Assembly (NCBI GenBank): GCA_030998225.1
Contig: JAPYXD010000484.1
Location: 4,526,001 to 4,590,000, forward strand
Source of the DNA: Diplolepis rosae
Taxonomy: Eukaryota; Arthropoda; Insecta; Hymenoptera; Diplolepididae
Direction of reading: 5' to 3'
Length of the DNA stretch: 64,000 nt
Positions 9,102 through 21,325 of this stretch are shown piece by piece; the stretch's first letter is position 1, and every line of letters starts with the position of its first letter. The notes under the pieces are model-generated. The model searched no databases. It was not told the origin of the DNA and worked only from the letters and a program-made list of their open reading frames with translations. A program made the position numbers and the translations under genes.

Positions 9102-12100
9102 TCATATTTTGGACTTGAGTATTTCCTTCCACCAGGAAACTCTTTTTAAATTTGATGGATTTTTCAGTAATGTTTCCTCCAAGTGTTTATATATCTGAAA
9201 GTAAATGGAGAATGATTAATAATACGATATTCTTTATTTAATAAATATCTATTGTAACAAAAGAATTAAAACTGGTATATTTTAAAGAGTCACCTCTCCA
9301 TCTGACATTCCAAGAGGTGAATTTAGAACGAAATTTGGAGGTGCATAAACGTCTACTAATGAAATAGCCTCATCTACCAAATTTTTACTGATTGATATTA
9401 TTCCTTCTCGAAGAAGATCATGAAGTTGAGAATCAGGTGAAGCAAATCCACCAGCATATAAATCACCTAATCTCTTTTCAAGAGACCAGGCAGCATATAA
9501 AGAACATAATTTTGATAATACTTGTTTTTCACATCCTTCAAAAATTGAGTTATTAATCGTTTCCATAAACTTTTGAATAACAGCGTGCTGTTTTTTAAAA
9601 GAAATTTCTATTAGATTATGTTTTTGTTCTGATTTATATTTTATCTACTAAGATTCCAAAAATTACATTCAGTTTTCTAAATATTCGTAAGATATATAAA
9701 ACTGAATAATGCTTTAAATTATCCTCAAAGGGAAAGTTAAATATACAATACCTCTGCATAAATTAATGAAAGTGTTTTGGCAAAATAGATTTGGGAATCG
9801 TTTCTCACTGTGAAGTCTGTCCCACCATTTTCTCTCAGATTATCAATTCGTTCGTAAGTTCTTTTTAAGTAGTAACAAACCAGCCATTTATAAATCACAA
9901 GCAGATCTACAAAATTTTACATTTATTTCTAAAATTAAATATAAAGGTCTATCACTTTGTTACTATCTTCAGTGGTAATTTTTCATACTTTCACATTGAA
10001 GAGTTTCGTCAATTGTGTGACAGTTGAATCTAATAGAAAGAATATTTTCTGCTTCTTCCAAAAACTTTGCTGATCCAAGGGGAGAAATTATTTCTTTTCC
10101 TTGTACAATGTTTGTCCATTGACCTAGCAACCAGTTACTTGCTTGTTGAATCAAAACGTTATTTTCTCCTTCGTAAGTGCAGTTTGCATCATTTTCTGAC
10201 CTGAGATCTCCTAATCGAGATGCTAAAGAATTTTATAATTGCACTTGGATTATCATTAGAATTGTTAAGATTTATTACTAATTATTCATAAATAGTATTA
10301 TTTATATTATTTTTATATTTATTTTCTCAAGAGAAAATATAATATGAAGACAGTATGATCAAAATTTAATTTATGCCAAATAAATTTTTTTGCTTAAACA
10401 TTTTTGCTTAAACCTTTCAGATATCCGTGACCCCCGCAGGCTTCTCTACAATCTTGAATACCATCTCGAGCAGTCCAGGAAAAAAGTGGTTTTGCAGCAG
10501 AAGATAATGAATGAATTTCCATTCCCATAAAACTAAGATTTTCTCGATCCTCTGAGCCTATCAAATTGGCTGAAAACTCATCTACTATTTTCAGGAACCA
10601 AGAGGAAAATATCGTAAAGGCATACATAGTTGCTAAATAAGGCATGAGTCTCCCTTGCTATAAAAAACCAAATTCTTTAAACGCCTTTTACGTTTTCTTT
10701 AACAATTATTATAAAATTTTAAATAAGTAATGTATACAAAATAGTATATTGTGTAACAATTCAGGATTGCATGCTTCGCTCACATTTTACTCCTGATATT
10801 TTTTATAGCGATTGTAGGAAATGTGCCATTTACCATGCAAGTAGAGTGTGCAGAACGAGGTTCATCATTTCTGATTATGATGGTTGTCAGAATCAAATCG
10901 GTTTTTCACTGCTGTTTCTGTTAACCAAAATTCACTCAAACCTTTTGAGTTTATCATGGGGGTGCGTCCCGGTAAGAAGATATGGATTAAATTGAATCAA
11001 AAGTAGTTTGAATATGGGCGATTTTTCAACTTTTTTAATCCAAAGCAATACCGTTTTTGAACGTAAACACTTCAATTCATTTTAGCGACGAAGAATGAAC
11101 ACGTTTTAATTCTGACAAGGGTGAAAGATTTGAAGTCAAGTTGATTCTGTTTAATCTCGTAAAGAAACTTATAATATTGAAGACATTTTAATTCGTTTTT
11201 ATGAGTCAAAATGTGTGGATATGTGAAACAAACTACAGGGTGCGCCATCTAGACCTTCGGTATTTCAACATTGAATAACTCTGTTGTTTTTCAGCCGATT
11301 TTAACAAATGAGCACGATTCTGAAACGTCATTCAGTACCATTATAACCATAAGTCAATACACACCGAAAGAACGCACTGAAATCGTAGCGTTTTACATTG
11401 AAAACAATCGTTCAATTGTGAAAACTGTTCCCGGGACACGCTGTGTCGAAAAATGGCGATTTGGAGTGGCTTCCTCGTTCTCCGGATTTAATTGTACCTG
11501 ACTTTTTTCTTTGGGGTTATTTAAAAAGCAAAGTTTATGCCAGCAAGCCAAAGACAATTGACGAACTTAAATGTAACATACGAGCCGAAATAGCTGCTAT
11601 AACGCCCGAAATGCTGGCCAATGTTATGCAGAATGCGCGAAAAAGAGCTGCTTTTTGTGTATCGAATGGAGGTGGTCATTTAATCGACGTTGTGTTCTAA
11701 AACTGATTTGAAATAAATGGTAAAGTATACATATTGAGAATAAATTCAATTCATAAATTAAAATGACGTGTAAGCTTAACATGAATAAATAAAAAAATTT
11801 CTTTCTTTTTTGAGGCTAATTCTGTTCAATTCCGTTACATTTAAGGGGGTCTCCTTATCCAGAACATTCAAAAAATCGATTTTTTTTTGTTTTGTTTCAA
11901 TCGATGGATCCATTATCAGAGAATATTGTCGCAAAATTTTACAGTCCATATCGGAATAGTTTTGATGGTAGAGTTCCGAGCAGTGGCTTGCGCGGAGCGA
12001 GCGGAAGGTTTTTTTCACCGTCTGAAAACTTTAAAGCGCGTTTTCTCAAAACCACATTTTTCAAAATTGCGTGCACGATTAAAGGAGAACCAATTAAGCT

Positions 12101-15100
12101 ATTATTATAAACTTTTTTTTTATTTGTAGGTAATTAAAATGCGCATACAGTGAACCTTTAGTTTTCATGATACAGTATTTATTTTCATTATAAATAACGC
12201 ATTTTAAACAAAAAAAACGGTGAAAAATTTGATTTTTCTGGAAAGTAACTCAAAACATCAGTACAAAAATTTTTTTTTTACAATTTTTTAGGTTCACTAT
12301 AAGCGGAAGACCCTCTGAATAAAAAAAACAAATATATATGTGTTTCAGATAAAAACTTTGGACAATATCATGCACGCAAAATTAATTGTCCGTGGTGAGA
12401 CGCTGCGCGGGATCTTCGATAAGTCCGAGATTTTTTCTTGTTTTCAAATGAAAATTTTTTTTTAACAAGTTCAAATATGTACCTAAATGTATGCGAAAAA
12501 TCTTTGACCAGTGTTTTTATTTTCTGCTTCAAAGAAAATTGGGAAAAAGTGCCTTTTTTTAAGGTTCTGGATAAGGAGACCCCCTTAAGCGGTACTTTTG
12601 ACTACGTTTTAATCCCGATTCGGTAGTTGGATTCATTTCAATCTATTTCTTTTACTTCTTTAATACTCTTCTGGATTGAAACGTAATTTTAAAAAACGGT
12701 ATTGAATTGAATAGAAACGTTTCTATCTAATTTAATCCATACATTCTTACCGGGGCCCCGGTAATGTTTTGCTCGAAGTGTGCATGTGCACTATGAGAAA
12801 AAATTATTTTCCCACCGCAACCTGAAATTAGTCATTTCGGCACGCTCTACATGCACAAAAAGTGGCACATTTCATGCATGTCTTATTAGAAGAGATTTTT
12901 GTTTACTTTGTATGAATAGATAGATTTATAAGAAAGCTCTAAGCATATTTTACCTGAACTTGATATTCAATCACAGGCCACTCGATAGTTGGCGAATCTC
13001 CAAATTGTTTTCTGCTCGCACAGTATCGAATTGCTATAACCACAGCTGTTGTGAGATACGTTGCACAAATTGATGTGATTGCAACTCGCCCACTTGATAA
13101 AGCACCCAATGATGCACCTGATTTTTCGAGATTTTTTGTTACTTATTTCATATTCTTTAATTAGAATAGTATTTTAAAAATCAGAATCATTTTTCTGAAA
13201 AAAGTTACCAAAAAATATCTTACCAAAGCGCTTGCTTTTGTTTTTTATACGAGCAACATATTTTCCCTCTTTGGTAACATCTGCATTTTTATTCAACAGA
13301 TTTGTTCGTGAGATAGAATATTGATTGAAAATCATGAAGCCATTGTCAACTCCATTAAGTCCAATTTTTTCCCCCATGTCTCCAATTGTCACTCCTGGAT
13401 AAGGTAGAAATGTTTTTGGATTTCGAACAGGTACAATAAAAGGATGCAGACCATGATTGATATTATCTGAAGTAATCAATTGAGCATAAACAATCGCGTG
13501 AGTTGCTGTTTTTCCTGAAATATGGTAAAATTATATTCAGTTGATTTTTTAGATTAATCATTAAGCTATATATATTTTAAAGGGTTATAATAGATAAAAA
13601 AGAATTTTTTCATTTCACATTTTCATCATATATTACTTTTGTCTAAAATTTAACTACCTTCGGTTTTCATAAAATCATCATGCTTTACGTCAATTTGATT
13701 TTAAAAAAAAATGGATTTAGTGAATCGGTCAATTTTTTTATTTTCTTTATTAGTTTCAAGAATGAGAAATTATTTATTGAAGAAGGACGACCTATTACAA
13801 AAGTTCTATTGAACCTTTTCGATATTTAGCAACATTATATTGTGTATAGTGAACAGTACAAAGAGATTTGAAAGAAGTATGAGATGATTAAGAAAAGTAT
13901 GTTTATTTATATCATCAATAAATATCTCGTTAAAAGGAAACGAAGGAAAATCTCATAACTTTTTTCAAACAAAGATAAAAGCCTTTCACCTTTAAAATTG
14001 AAAAATTAGAAACATAAATTCATCTTAATTACTTAATGTGAAACTAAAGTTAGCTTTCATTGGCTTTATCGGAAACTTTTGTAACTCATATAAATATTTA
14101 TGGCAGAAGGTTGGAATATTGCATGGAAATTAAACAACTTTAGAATGTTTTATTTATAACTTTTGTAGTGAAATTATCTCACCTAACATTCCAGTCCAGC
14201 ATTTAGCAGCTTTGAAATTTGGAGTGTGGAGAATAAAAGTTTCTGTTTTTGGATGATAAGTAGCTGTCGTCTGCATACCTTTAACATTTGTTCCATGAGC
14301 CACTTCCGTTAAAGAAAAACACCCTATGAACTATAATTATTAATCATAAAATATTTATTTATTTTAATTTCTATTAGGTGCTTTATTTCACTACCTCTCC
14401 TGATTGCAGTTTTTCCAAAATTTCACCGTGACGTTCAGTTCCTAAACTCATTATCACTGATGGTATCATTATTTCCCTAAGGCTGTACAGTATTGATATT
14501 GAAGCATCATATTGGTAGAATTGAATTGGCCAATACAAAACATCACTTGGCTATAAAAAACAACACGAACTTTTCACAATTATTTCTTTTTATCTTTGAG
14601 ATTTCATTAAAATTATTTTTTCTACTAGTGGGTCATAAACTGAATTTTATTGCCCCTTGCGGGGCAAACAAATCCAATTTTTGACCCCCCCCCCCCCCCA
14701 GTAGAAAAAAATCGTGTATAACACAGGAAAAACATTAATTTTACCCACGTGATTGTTGCCCTCGCTTTGCTTGGGCATCAAACTTCACACTCGCAAAATA
14801 ATTATTTTTTCCCTAGTTGCACAATATACTATACCTTCTTTTCTATCATAATTTTCAATTGTTGGTTACATTTTCTACGTGTTTCGTCCAAGGAAAGAGG
14901 TTTTCTTGTTCTTCTAAATTCAGGTGAAGAACGAATCATATCCCACATTTTTGCCTAGAATATAATTTCTGTTCTTGAAGACTAACTTTTTTTTATTAAC
15001 GCAATTAAATCTTATTTTTCTTACCTGTAAGCTCACATAGTCTTCACCTTCCAAATGAACTTTAAGCGACTTCCAATTAAAACTAGCACGTTTTCTATAT

Positions 15101-15141
15101 ATATCCAAAGGACCTTTTGGCAAGTCGGCTAAAGTCTCCAT
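9102..15141 (-). CDS. ACOX3: ACOX3-type peroxisomal acyl-CoA oxidase, copy 1
   Basis: Eleven coding exons (5' to 3'): 15141-15025, 14954-14835, 14550-14395, 14330-14183, 13514-13224, 13117-12954, 10657-10414, 10222-9989, 9906-9752, 9587-9294, 9194-9102. They join in frame to 671 aa, the usual family length. Acyl-CoA oxidases are FAD enzymes that desaturate acyl-CoA and reduce O2 to H2O2 in peroxisomes; ACOX3 prefers branched chains. Family blocks: [19 protein letters not shown] at the N-terminus, CFSLTEVAHGTNVKGMQTTA (flavin domain), [27 protein letters not shown], and CTYEGENNV with the likely catalytic Glu near residue 431. It ends SKI, a PTS1 variant. All introns are GT-AG. Intron 6 (10658-12953) is swollen by nested transposons. 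An ATTAAA (minus strand) sits at 9071-9076. The neighbour upstream is its paralogue. The ACOX3 rather than ACOX1 assignment rests on remembered family similarity. Confidence 0.92.
11234..11710 (+). pseudogene. Mariner-like transposase remnant, ends joined by internal deletion
   Basis: The left end reads ACAGGGTGCGCCATCTAGAC. It is followed by coding text YTPKERTEIVAFYIENNRS, which resembles the DUF4817 helix-turn-helix found at the start of some insect mariner-type transposases. It then jumps to the C-terminal catalytic part RSPDLIVPDFFLWGYLKSKV (third acidic residue region) and the tail NGGGHLIDVVF. The middle of the transposase, with the first two acidic residues, is missing. No matching right terminal repeat is seen, so the copy is truncated. 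It lies in intron 6 of ACOX3 copy 1. Confidence 0.75.
11845..12584. mobile_element. TTAA-flanked 740-bp non-coding element
   Basis: Perfect 21-bp terminal inverted repeats (GGGGGTCTCCTTATCCAGAA plus C) lie at both ends, directly flanked by TTAA at 11841-11844 and 12585-12588. A TTAA duplication is typical of piggyBac-type insertion, but the terminal bases are GGG rather than the usual CCC, so the superfamily is uncertain. No coding sequence. Confidence 0.7.
14685..14699 (+). repeat. Homopolymer run of 15 C in ACOX3 copy 1 intron 2
   Basis: Fifteen consecutive C between exons 2 and 3 of the gene. It stands out in otherwise AT-rich intron DNA and is next to a small GCCCCTTGCGGGGC palindrome (about 14652). 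A similar run of 14 C lies in an intron of the second copy (18838-18851). Confidence 0.85.
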
Positions 15142-15914
15142 TACTTTTAAATTTGTTTTATTCTTTTGATCAAATTTTTCTTTTTCTTAAAAAGTATTTA
15201 TAATATTTTTATCGGTTGCCGAAAGTTGACTAAATTTTGTCATGACTGTGTACGAAAAATATGAAAGGAGTGACCGACATACGAATTTGCATTGGTAATG
15301 GCAATTATACATTCAAAGTAGTACTAATAAGAAATGCACAAGGTATGCAATGTAATGTGAGTACTTAAAGTCAACAGTTAAAGTTCGGAATTGCAAAATT
15401 TCAAAATCATGTAGTAATCATTTAAGTTAAAAAAGAAGAAAAAATATTTGAAGATGGAAAGAGCCTTTTTGGATAAATGCGTTATTTCTTTTATAAACCA
15501 ACTTTATTTACAAAAAAAATTTAACCCTTCGTAGGCACACGTATTTTTACTGGTACCGTGGGTACACGTGGCCCAAAAAGTCCAGGCACTTATTTTTTGA
15601 TGAAAAAGATCTTCAAAAAATCTCTCAATATTCTGAAATACTCTTTGGAGATCCTATTTTATGTTCCAATAGGTTTTGCTGCAATTTGTTTAGCGATTGT
15701 TTATTTATAACAATTTATTTCGGTAAAAATATTTCACTTGACAATGTCGTCATGTCCCTTTTGGGACACGTGTACCTACGAAGGGTTAAGTATATTTTGA
15801 TAACAATGTATACAAAATTTCTATATAAAAATAAATAACAATATATTTTTTTCATTTTGCTTCAACTTTATCTAAAAGTTATGCTTTATTTTATCAAAAA
15901 GTACTTTTTTAGTG
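15142..15914. other. Spacer between the two ACOX3 genes
   Basis: This 0.77-kb spacer must hold the 3' end of copy 2 (AATAAA on the minus strand at 15885-15890, 25 bases past the stop) and the promoter of copy 1. It contains the TTAA-flanked MITE at 15525-15785 and otherwise AT-rich DNA. I see no other gene. Confidence 0.6.
15525..15785. mobile_element. piggyBac-type MITE, 261 bp
   Basis: The left end CCCTTCGTAGGCACACGT and the right end ACACGTGTACCTACGAAGGG are inverted repeats of about 18 bp, flanked by TTAA at 15521-15524 and 15786-15789. TTAA duplication with CCC/GGG termini is the piggyBac signature. It is too short to code, so it must be mobilised in trans. It sits between the two ACOX3 genes. 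Confidence 0.85.
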
Positions 15915-18900
15915 TCATAATTTGGATCGGCTGATTTCTTTCCACCAGGATGGACGTTCCAAGTTTTCTGGGTTATTAAAGATGGATTTTTCCAAATGTT
16001 TGTAAACCTGGAAATTAAATAAGATTTTTTATTTAAAATAAAATGTTTGGGGATTTTTCAATAATGTAGAAGAATAATTTACCTCGCCATCTGACATTCC
16101 AAGAGGCGAATTTAAAATGAAATCTGGAGGAGCCAAAACGTCGACCAACGACACAGCATCATTTACAAGATCTTTGCTTACTGCTATTATTCCCTTTCTA
16201 AGCATAATATCAACTTGAGAATCTGGAGAGGCATATCCACCTGCATATAAATCTCCCAATCTTCGTTCAAGTGACCAGGCAGCGTATAATGAACATAACT
16301 TTGTTAAAACAAGTTGCTCTTCAGGTTTAAAATCCCGGCTTTGAACCCGATGACAAAAGGTTTGGATGATGGCGTGCTGTTAAAAATAATAAAAGAAATT
16401 AAACGTAACTTTGAATCATCAATTATCCTTATATATTCAATCAATTTTGAAATTAAAACTAAATTAAGTACCTCTGCATAGACTAAAGAAAGAGTTCGAG
16501 CGAAATAGGTTTGGGAATCGTTTCTAGCTTCAAAATTATCACTCCCACTTTTTTTAAGCCTCTGAACTCTGTCATAAGTTTTTTTCAAGTAGTAACAAGT
16601 AAGCCACTTAAAAGCCAGAAGTAGATCTAGAATTTCCAATTAATTATATTTTATATTATTTTTGTTAATTAAAAATTATAGTATTTTTCCTGGAATTGGA
16701 TCCTTACTTTCAAGTTGCATTGTCTGGTCTATTGAAGAACAATTGAATTTGAGGGTAAGAATTTCTATTGCTCCTTCTATGAAATTGGCTGATCCTAGTG
16801 GTGATACGATTTTCGTCCCTTGAAGAACGTTTTCCCATTGGCTTAAAAGCCAATTACTGGCTTGTTGGATGAGAACGTTGTTTTCCCCCTCGTAGGTGCA
16901 GTTTGCATCATTTTCTGATCTTATATCGCCCAGTCGAGACACTAAAATTTAAGTGATTATTTATTAAATTATTTTGAATATATTATTTATTGTTATTGTT
17001 ACCTTTTAGGTAACCGTGACCACCACAAGCCTCACGACAATCTTGAATTGCATCGCGTGCAGTCCAAGCACAGAGAGGTTTTGTTGCTGAGGATAATGCA
17101 TGAATTTCCATTCCTTTTGCACTAATAAATTCCTTATCATCTGAGGTAAGCATATCAATTTGAAATTCTCTAGATTTGACCACGAATCCATGGGAGAAAA
17201 TTGTCAAAGCATACATGGCTGCTAAATGAGGAAATAATCGCCCTTGCTGAAAACATTAACATTAAATACATTTTCTGATTGAGTTTATTATTAATACTAT
17301 AATTATTTTGCCATAAATATCTTGAATACCTGAACTTGATATTCTATAACAGGCCACTCTTTTTGAGGAGTAGGTCCGAATTGTTTTCTAACTGCGGTAT
17401 ATCGAAGTGCAATAACAGTAGCAAGTGTCAGATACATCGAACAAATCATTGTGATTGAAACTCGGCCAGTTGAAAGAGCTCCCAAAGATGCACCTAAATA
17501 ATCATAAATACAATTAAAAATCGGAAATAAAAAATCAACGGTGGAACTTTGAAAATTCAAAGTGAATCTGATTTAATTTAATTATTTAGAAAAATTGTTT
17601 GAAAGTGATACCACGTCCTATGACCATCGACATTTATTTATAATATTAAATTATGTAAAAAAAATCTGCATGCTCTTCACATACATTTAAGTTTATTTCT
17701 TATAATTTGATACTGAAGCTTAAATCAATTTTATAATATTACAGATGATGTGAATTACACATTTTCTCAAAGTCTCTAAATTTGTTTTTGAGTTTAAGTG
17801 AAACAGGAAATTCAATTCACTTAAGGCTCTATCGCCCTTAAGGAACACATTTTCATCATGACACTTGCGCTTCGCGCTCGATTTTCTGTATAAATTTCAG
17901 TAGCTTTTTAATAAACATATCACATATTTAGGCTAAAAAATGGAATTTTTCAATAGTGTTTCTTATAACCAAAAAATAAAATATACATTCTGTCGAGAAG
18001 TGTCTTGAAGAGAATTTGTAGACCTCATTTAGGCAAATAATTTTCCATCTAAACGTTTTTTTTTGTATCTCACATATTTTGTTTAAAAAATGGATTTTTT
18101 GAATTTTAATCGTATTTTTGGAATTGAAACGAAAAATATATGTTTTATCAGCAACTGTGTGAGTCAAAAATTGAAGATCTTTTTAGAACGAACAACTTTG
18201 CATTCTTACGTTTTTTCGTATTTCACATATTATTGTTAAAAAAAATTTAATTTTGGATTTTCAATAGTATTTTTTTAAATTAAAAAGAAAAATATACATC
18301 TTATGAAAAAATGTTGCGATTCAAATTTGTAGATCTTCATGTAGAAAATAATTTTGTATGATAACTTTTTTTCATATCTCGCATAATTTAACTGGAAAAT
18401 GGAATTTTGATATTAATTTTTTTTAAGTTTTAACATGCTGTAACATTTATAATTTTGGTTTAATCAAAGAATGTTGTGCAGATAATTTGTAGAGATTTAT
18501 GAGCACTATGAAAAACCAGTATTAGAATTTTTGATTTTTTCAAAAACACAAAAAATGGTCTAGTTTCCTCAATTTTGGTTGGATATGGCTGGTTAACGAA
18601 CTTGTCTTTACTTTTTCGGATCCGATAAAGTGTGCCCAAGCTCAATTCAAGTGACTCCAGCTAGGATTAATCTGGTTATTAAAGGCCTCCAATTTCGACC
18701 AGATCTTCAAATGTTGGATTACTAGAAGGGACCCCGGATATTCCCTTTCAGTTTCAACCATTCAAAGGAATTGTCTATCCAAGTAGTAAGTCTGAATTTA
18801 TCGATCTCCCAGAATGAATTTCTGTAAAACCATCTCTCCCCCCCCCCCCCCTTCTTCTCTCTTGCCGTAAAATAAAAAAAATTTTACGACTTCTTTTTGG

Positions 18901-20219
18901 TACCAGCTATAGTGACATGTATACTAAAGCCACACACAAAAGAACATTTTCAAAATCTTATTCATTGAGAAACTACATAAAAAAAAGAAAATTACAAAAT
19001 TATTTTTGATTGTATAAATAATTTAAGCTTGAATCTCACCAAAAAGTTTGCTTTGGTCCTTAATTCGAGTCACGTATTTTCCTTCCTTCGTCACATCTGC
19101 ATTTTTATTCAAAAGATTAATTCGAGGGACAGAATAGTTATTAAACATTAAAAAACCATTGTCTATTCCATTCAAAGCCACTTTTTCTCCCATATCTCCA
19201 ACAGTAACACCTGACATTGGTAAAAATGTTTTTGGATCTCGAATTTGAACCACGAATGGATGTAGTCCATGGTTTTCATCATCAGGAGTAATTAACTGAG
19301 CATAGACGATTGCATGTGTTGCAGCCTTTCCTGTCAATATTAAAAATTCAAAATTATTATAGAATTATTATTATATTAAAATTAAATTATATTAATTAAA
19401 AATTATTATTATATTAATTAATTTTATTTAAATACAGTATTGTTTTTACCCAATGCTCCAGCCCAGCATTTTGCAGATTGAAAATTAGGAGAGCTAAAAA
19501 TAAAACTCTCTGTTTGTGGATCATATTTTGCAATTGTTTGCATCCCTCTGACATTGGTTCCATGTCCTATTTCGGTCAAGGCAAAGCAACTAGTATACTG
19601 AAAAATTAAATTCAGTTAGAAAAGACTCGTCTTGACTTTTTTTTTTAATTTACTTACTTCACCCTTTTGTAATTTTTCCAAAATTGTACCATGACGATCT
19701 GAGCCTAAAGTTAATATTACTGAAGGTACCATTCCTTGAGTTATGCCTGCTACTATTGGTAATGAAGCATCATAAAAAAATAGATAGTTGAACCAACCAG
19801 AATTATCAATCGGCTAAGAAAATATAATCACAAATAATTATTCCATTTTTAGCATTTTTTATAACATTTCACCTGATTTTATATTTACCAGAATATCATT
19901 TTTAACTAGTAAATTCATTTGCCTATAACATCTTCTTCGAGTTTCATCTAAAGATAATGTTTTTGTTGGTCTTTGGAACTCTGGATTGATTTCTATCAAA
20001 TTCCATAACTTTTGCTGAAAAAAATAGCTAATAGATATTTAATATACCTTTTTTTTAGTAAGAACATAAATATTTGAACTTGAAATGAATTTTCAAATTT
20101 ACCTGGTATTTGACTAAATCTTCACCTAGTAAATTAACTTTCAATGACTTCCAATTAAAAGTGGCTCGTTTTCTGTAAATATCTAGAGGTCCTTTGGGTA
20201 AATCGCGAAGTGAATGCAT
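15915..20219 (-). CDS. ACOX3: ACOX3-type peroxisomal acyl-CoA oxidase, copy 2, with a frame break
   Basis: Eleven exons matching copy 1 in number, order and phase: 20219-20103, 20014-19889, 19815-19658, 19597-19450, 19330-19040, 17493-17330, 17246-17003, 16941-16708, 16626-16472, 16376-16083, 16007-15915. Nine of the 11 are exactly the same length as in copy 1. Blocks: [75 protein letters not shown] (catalytic Glu near residue 433), ending in canonical PTS1 SKL. Exon 3 is 158 nt instead of 156. An extra TC-type dinucleotide near 19800-19803 puts its start out of frame with the rest, and both possible upstream frames hit stops or diverge. So the gene is either newly inactivated or carries an assembly error. 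The start codon at 20219 is chosen by alignment with copy 1; an upstream acceptor-like site also exists. Intron 5 is enlarged by a repeat. Confidence 0.88.
17690..18480 (+). repeat. Copy of the large foldback family in ACOX3 copy 2 intron 5
   Basis: This segment matches the left arm of the 35912-37518 palindrome in the same orientation: the TTTATTTCTTATAATTTGAT block, then CCTTAAGGAACACATT, the palindrome GCGCTTCGCGC, and repeated TCTCACATATTTTG units. Only one arm is present, so it is a solo or truncated copy. The 14-C run at 18838-18851 lies in the same intron. Confidence 0.75.
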
Positions 20220-21325
20220 GTTTTCCACTAATCCCACAATATGAGATCTGAAATGTTCAAGTAAATAAGTTAATTTAAAATATAAATTAGGGCCATAGAT
20301 TAACCAGATTACGTGACTGAATTATAGTTTATATTGATGTAAAATAACTGTTTTATACACAAAACATGTTTTTAAAAATTTAGGAAATTTAGTCTGGTTT
20401 GTTTTAGAGTTAACTGTAATTGCCTATAACTTTTATAGTTCTATAATGTTTGAAAAGTTTTTACTAAAACGAACAAGACAGATGTTCCTCTATGTATTCT
20501 ATCATATTTCCCAAATTTTCAGAAATATATTGTGTATGCAAGAAAAGTTCGCTTCACAAGTATATTTACCTATAAATTAGGTCACGTGGTCTGGTTGGCA
20601 CATGGCCTTAAAAAAAGTATATCGATTTTGTTTGATTATTGCCTCATTTTACATAAAATTATGTTTATATTTTAACTCAACAATAGAAAAATAATTGTAT
20701 GCACTAACTTGGTATTACACTGATAATCCAGAGTAAAATATCATTAAGGTTCATTTACAATTTGGCATTGTCATGCTGAAACTTAATTTGCAAAATTCGA
20801 ATGTAAGGAAGTAACCAGATGATTCAATTACTGGCTTTAAGTTTATTGAAACATTGAAGTTTATATTATACTTTGTTATTCATGAATAAAAGTCTGAATT
20901 TATTTTAAGAAAATTACTTGGTCTGCAAGTTTTCAGTCAAAGAGCGATTAGAAGTATTTTACTTCGTAATTGCAGGATCATTTAGTCATTGTTCCAGAGA
21001 TAATGAAATTAAAGACTTTGTTAAGAAATCGTTTCTCTTGGAAACTTCCTTCAAAATTAATATTAACTTCCTACTATTTAAATAATTCAAAGCAATTAGT
21101 TCGAATAGTTCTAGATATTTGATAATGGTTGCTTTTAAAATATGCAAATCAATTTACAAGATAAGTGGATATTAAAATTTTATTTAGTTACCTATTCCAA
21201 CTTTAGGCATGCAACTTTTACGTTTCTCTAGTACTAGAACTAGTTTTTCGATTATGAAACCTAAAAAAAAATTCCATTGTTTCTCTTCTTCAAAAGTAAG
21301 AAGTGATTCATATTTAATATCAATT
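20220..21325. other. Divergent intergenic region between ACOX3 copy 2 and the IR gene
   Basis: This 1.1-kb AT-rich region separates the two start codons, which point away from each other, so both promoters should be here. No repeat, TATA box with convincing spacing, or small gene is evident. Confidence 0.5.

Larger units (their letters stand above)
10800..12890. mobile_element. Nested inverted-repeat elements in ACOX3 copy 1 intron 6
   Basis: Three inverted-repeat pairs are nested. Outer: 10818-10859 with 12833-12873 (core AAATGTGCCA...GTAGAG). Middle: 10968-10995 with 12727-12754 (CCCGGTAAGAA then TATGGATTAAATT). Inner: a perfect 21-bp repeat starting GGGGGTCTCCTTATCCAGAA at 11845, matched at 12564-12584, with TTAA on both sides. 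A mariner-type fragment (about 11234-11710) lies between the middle left repeat and the inner element. The stack accounts for most of this 2.3-kb intron. Confidence 0.75.
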
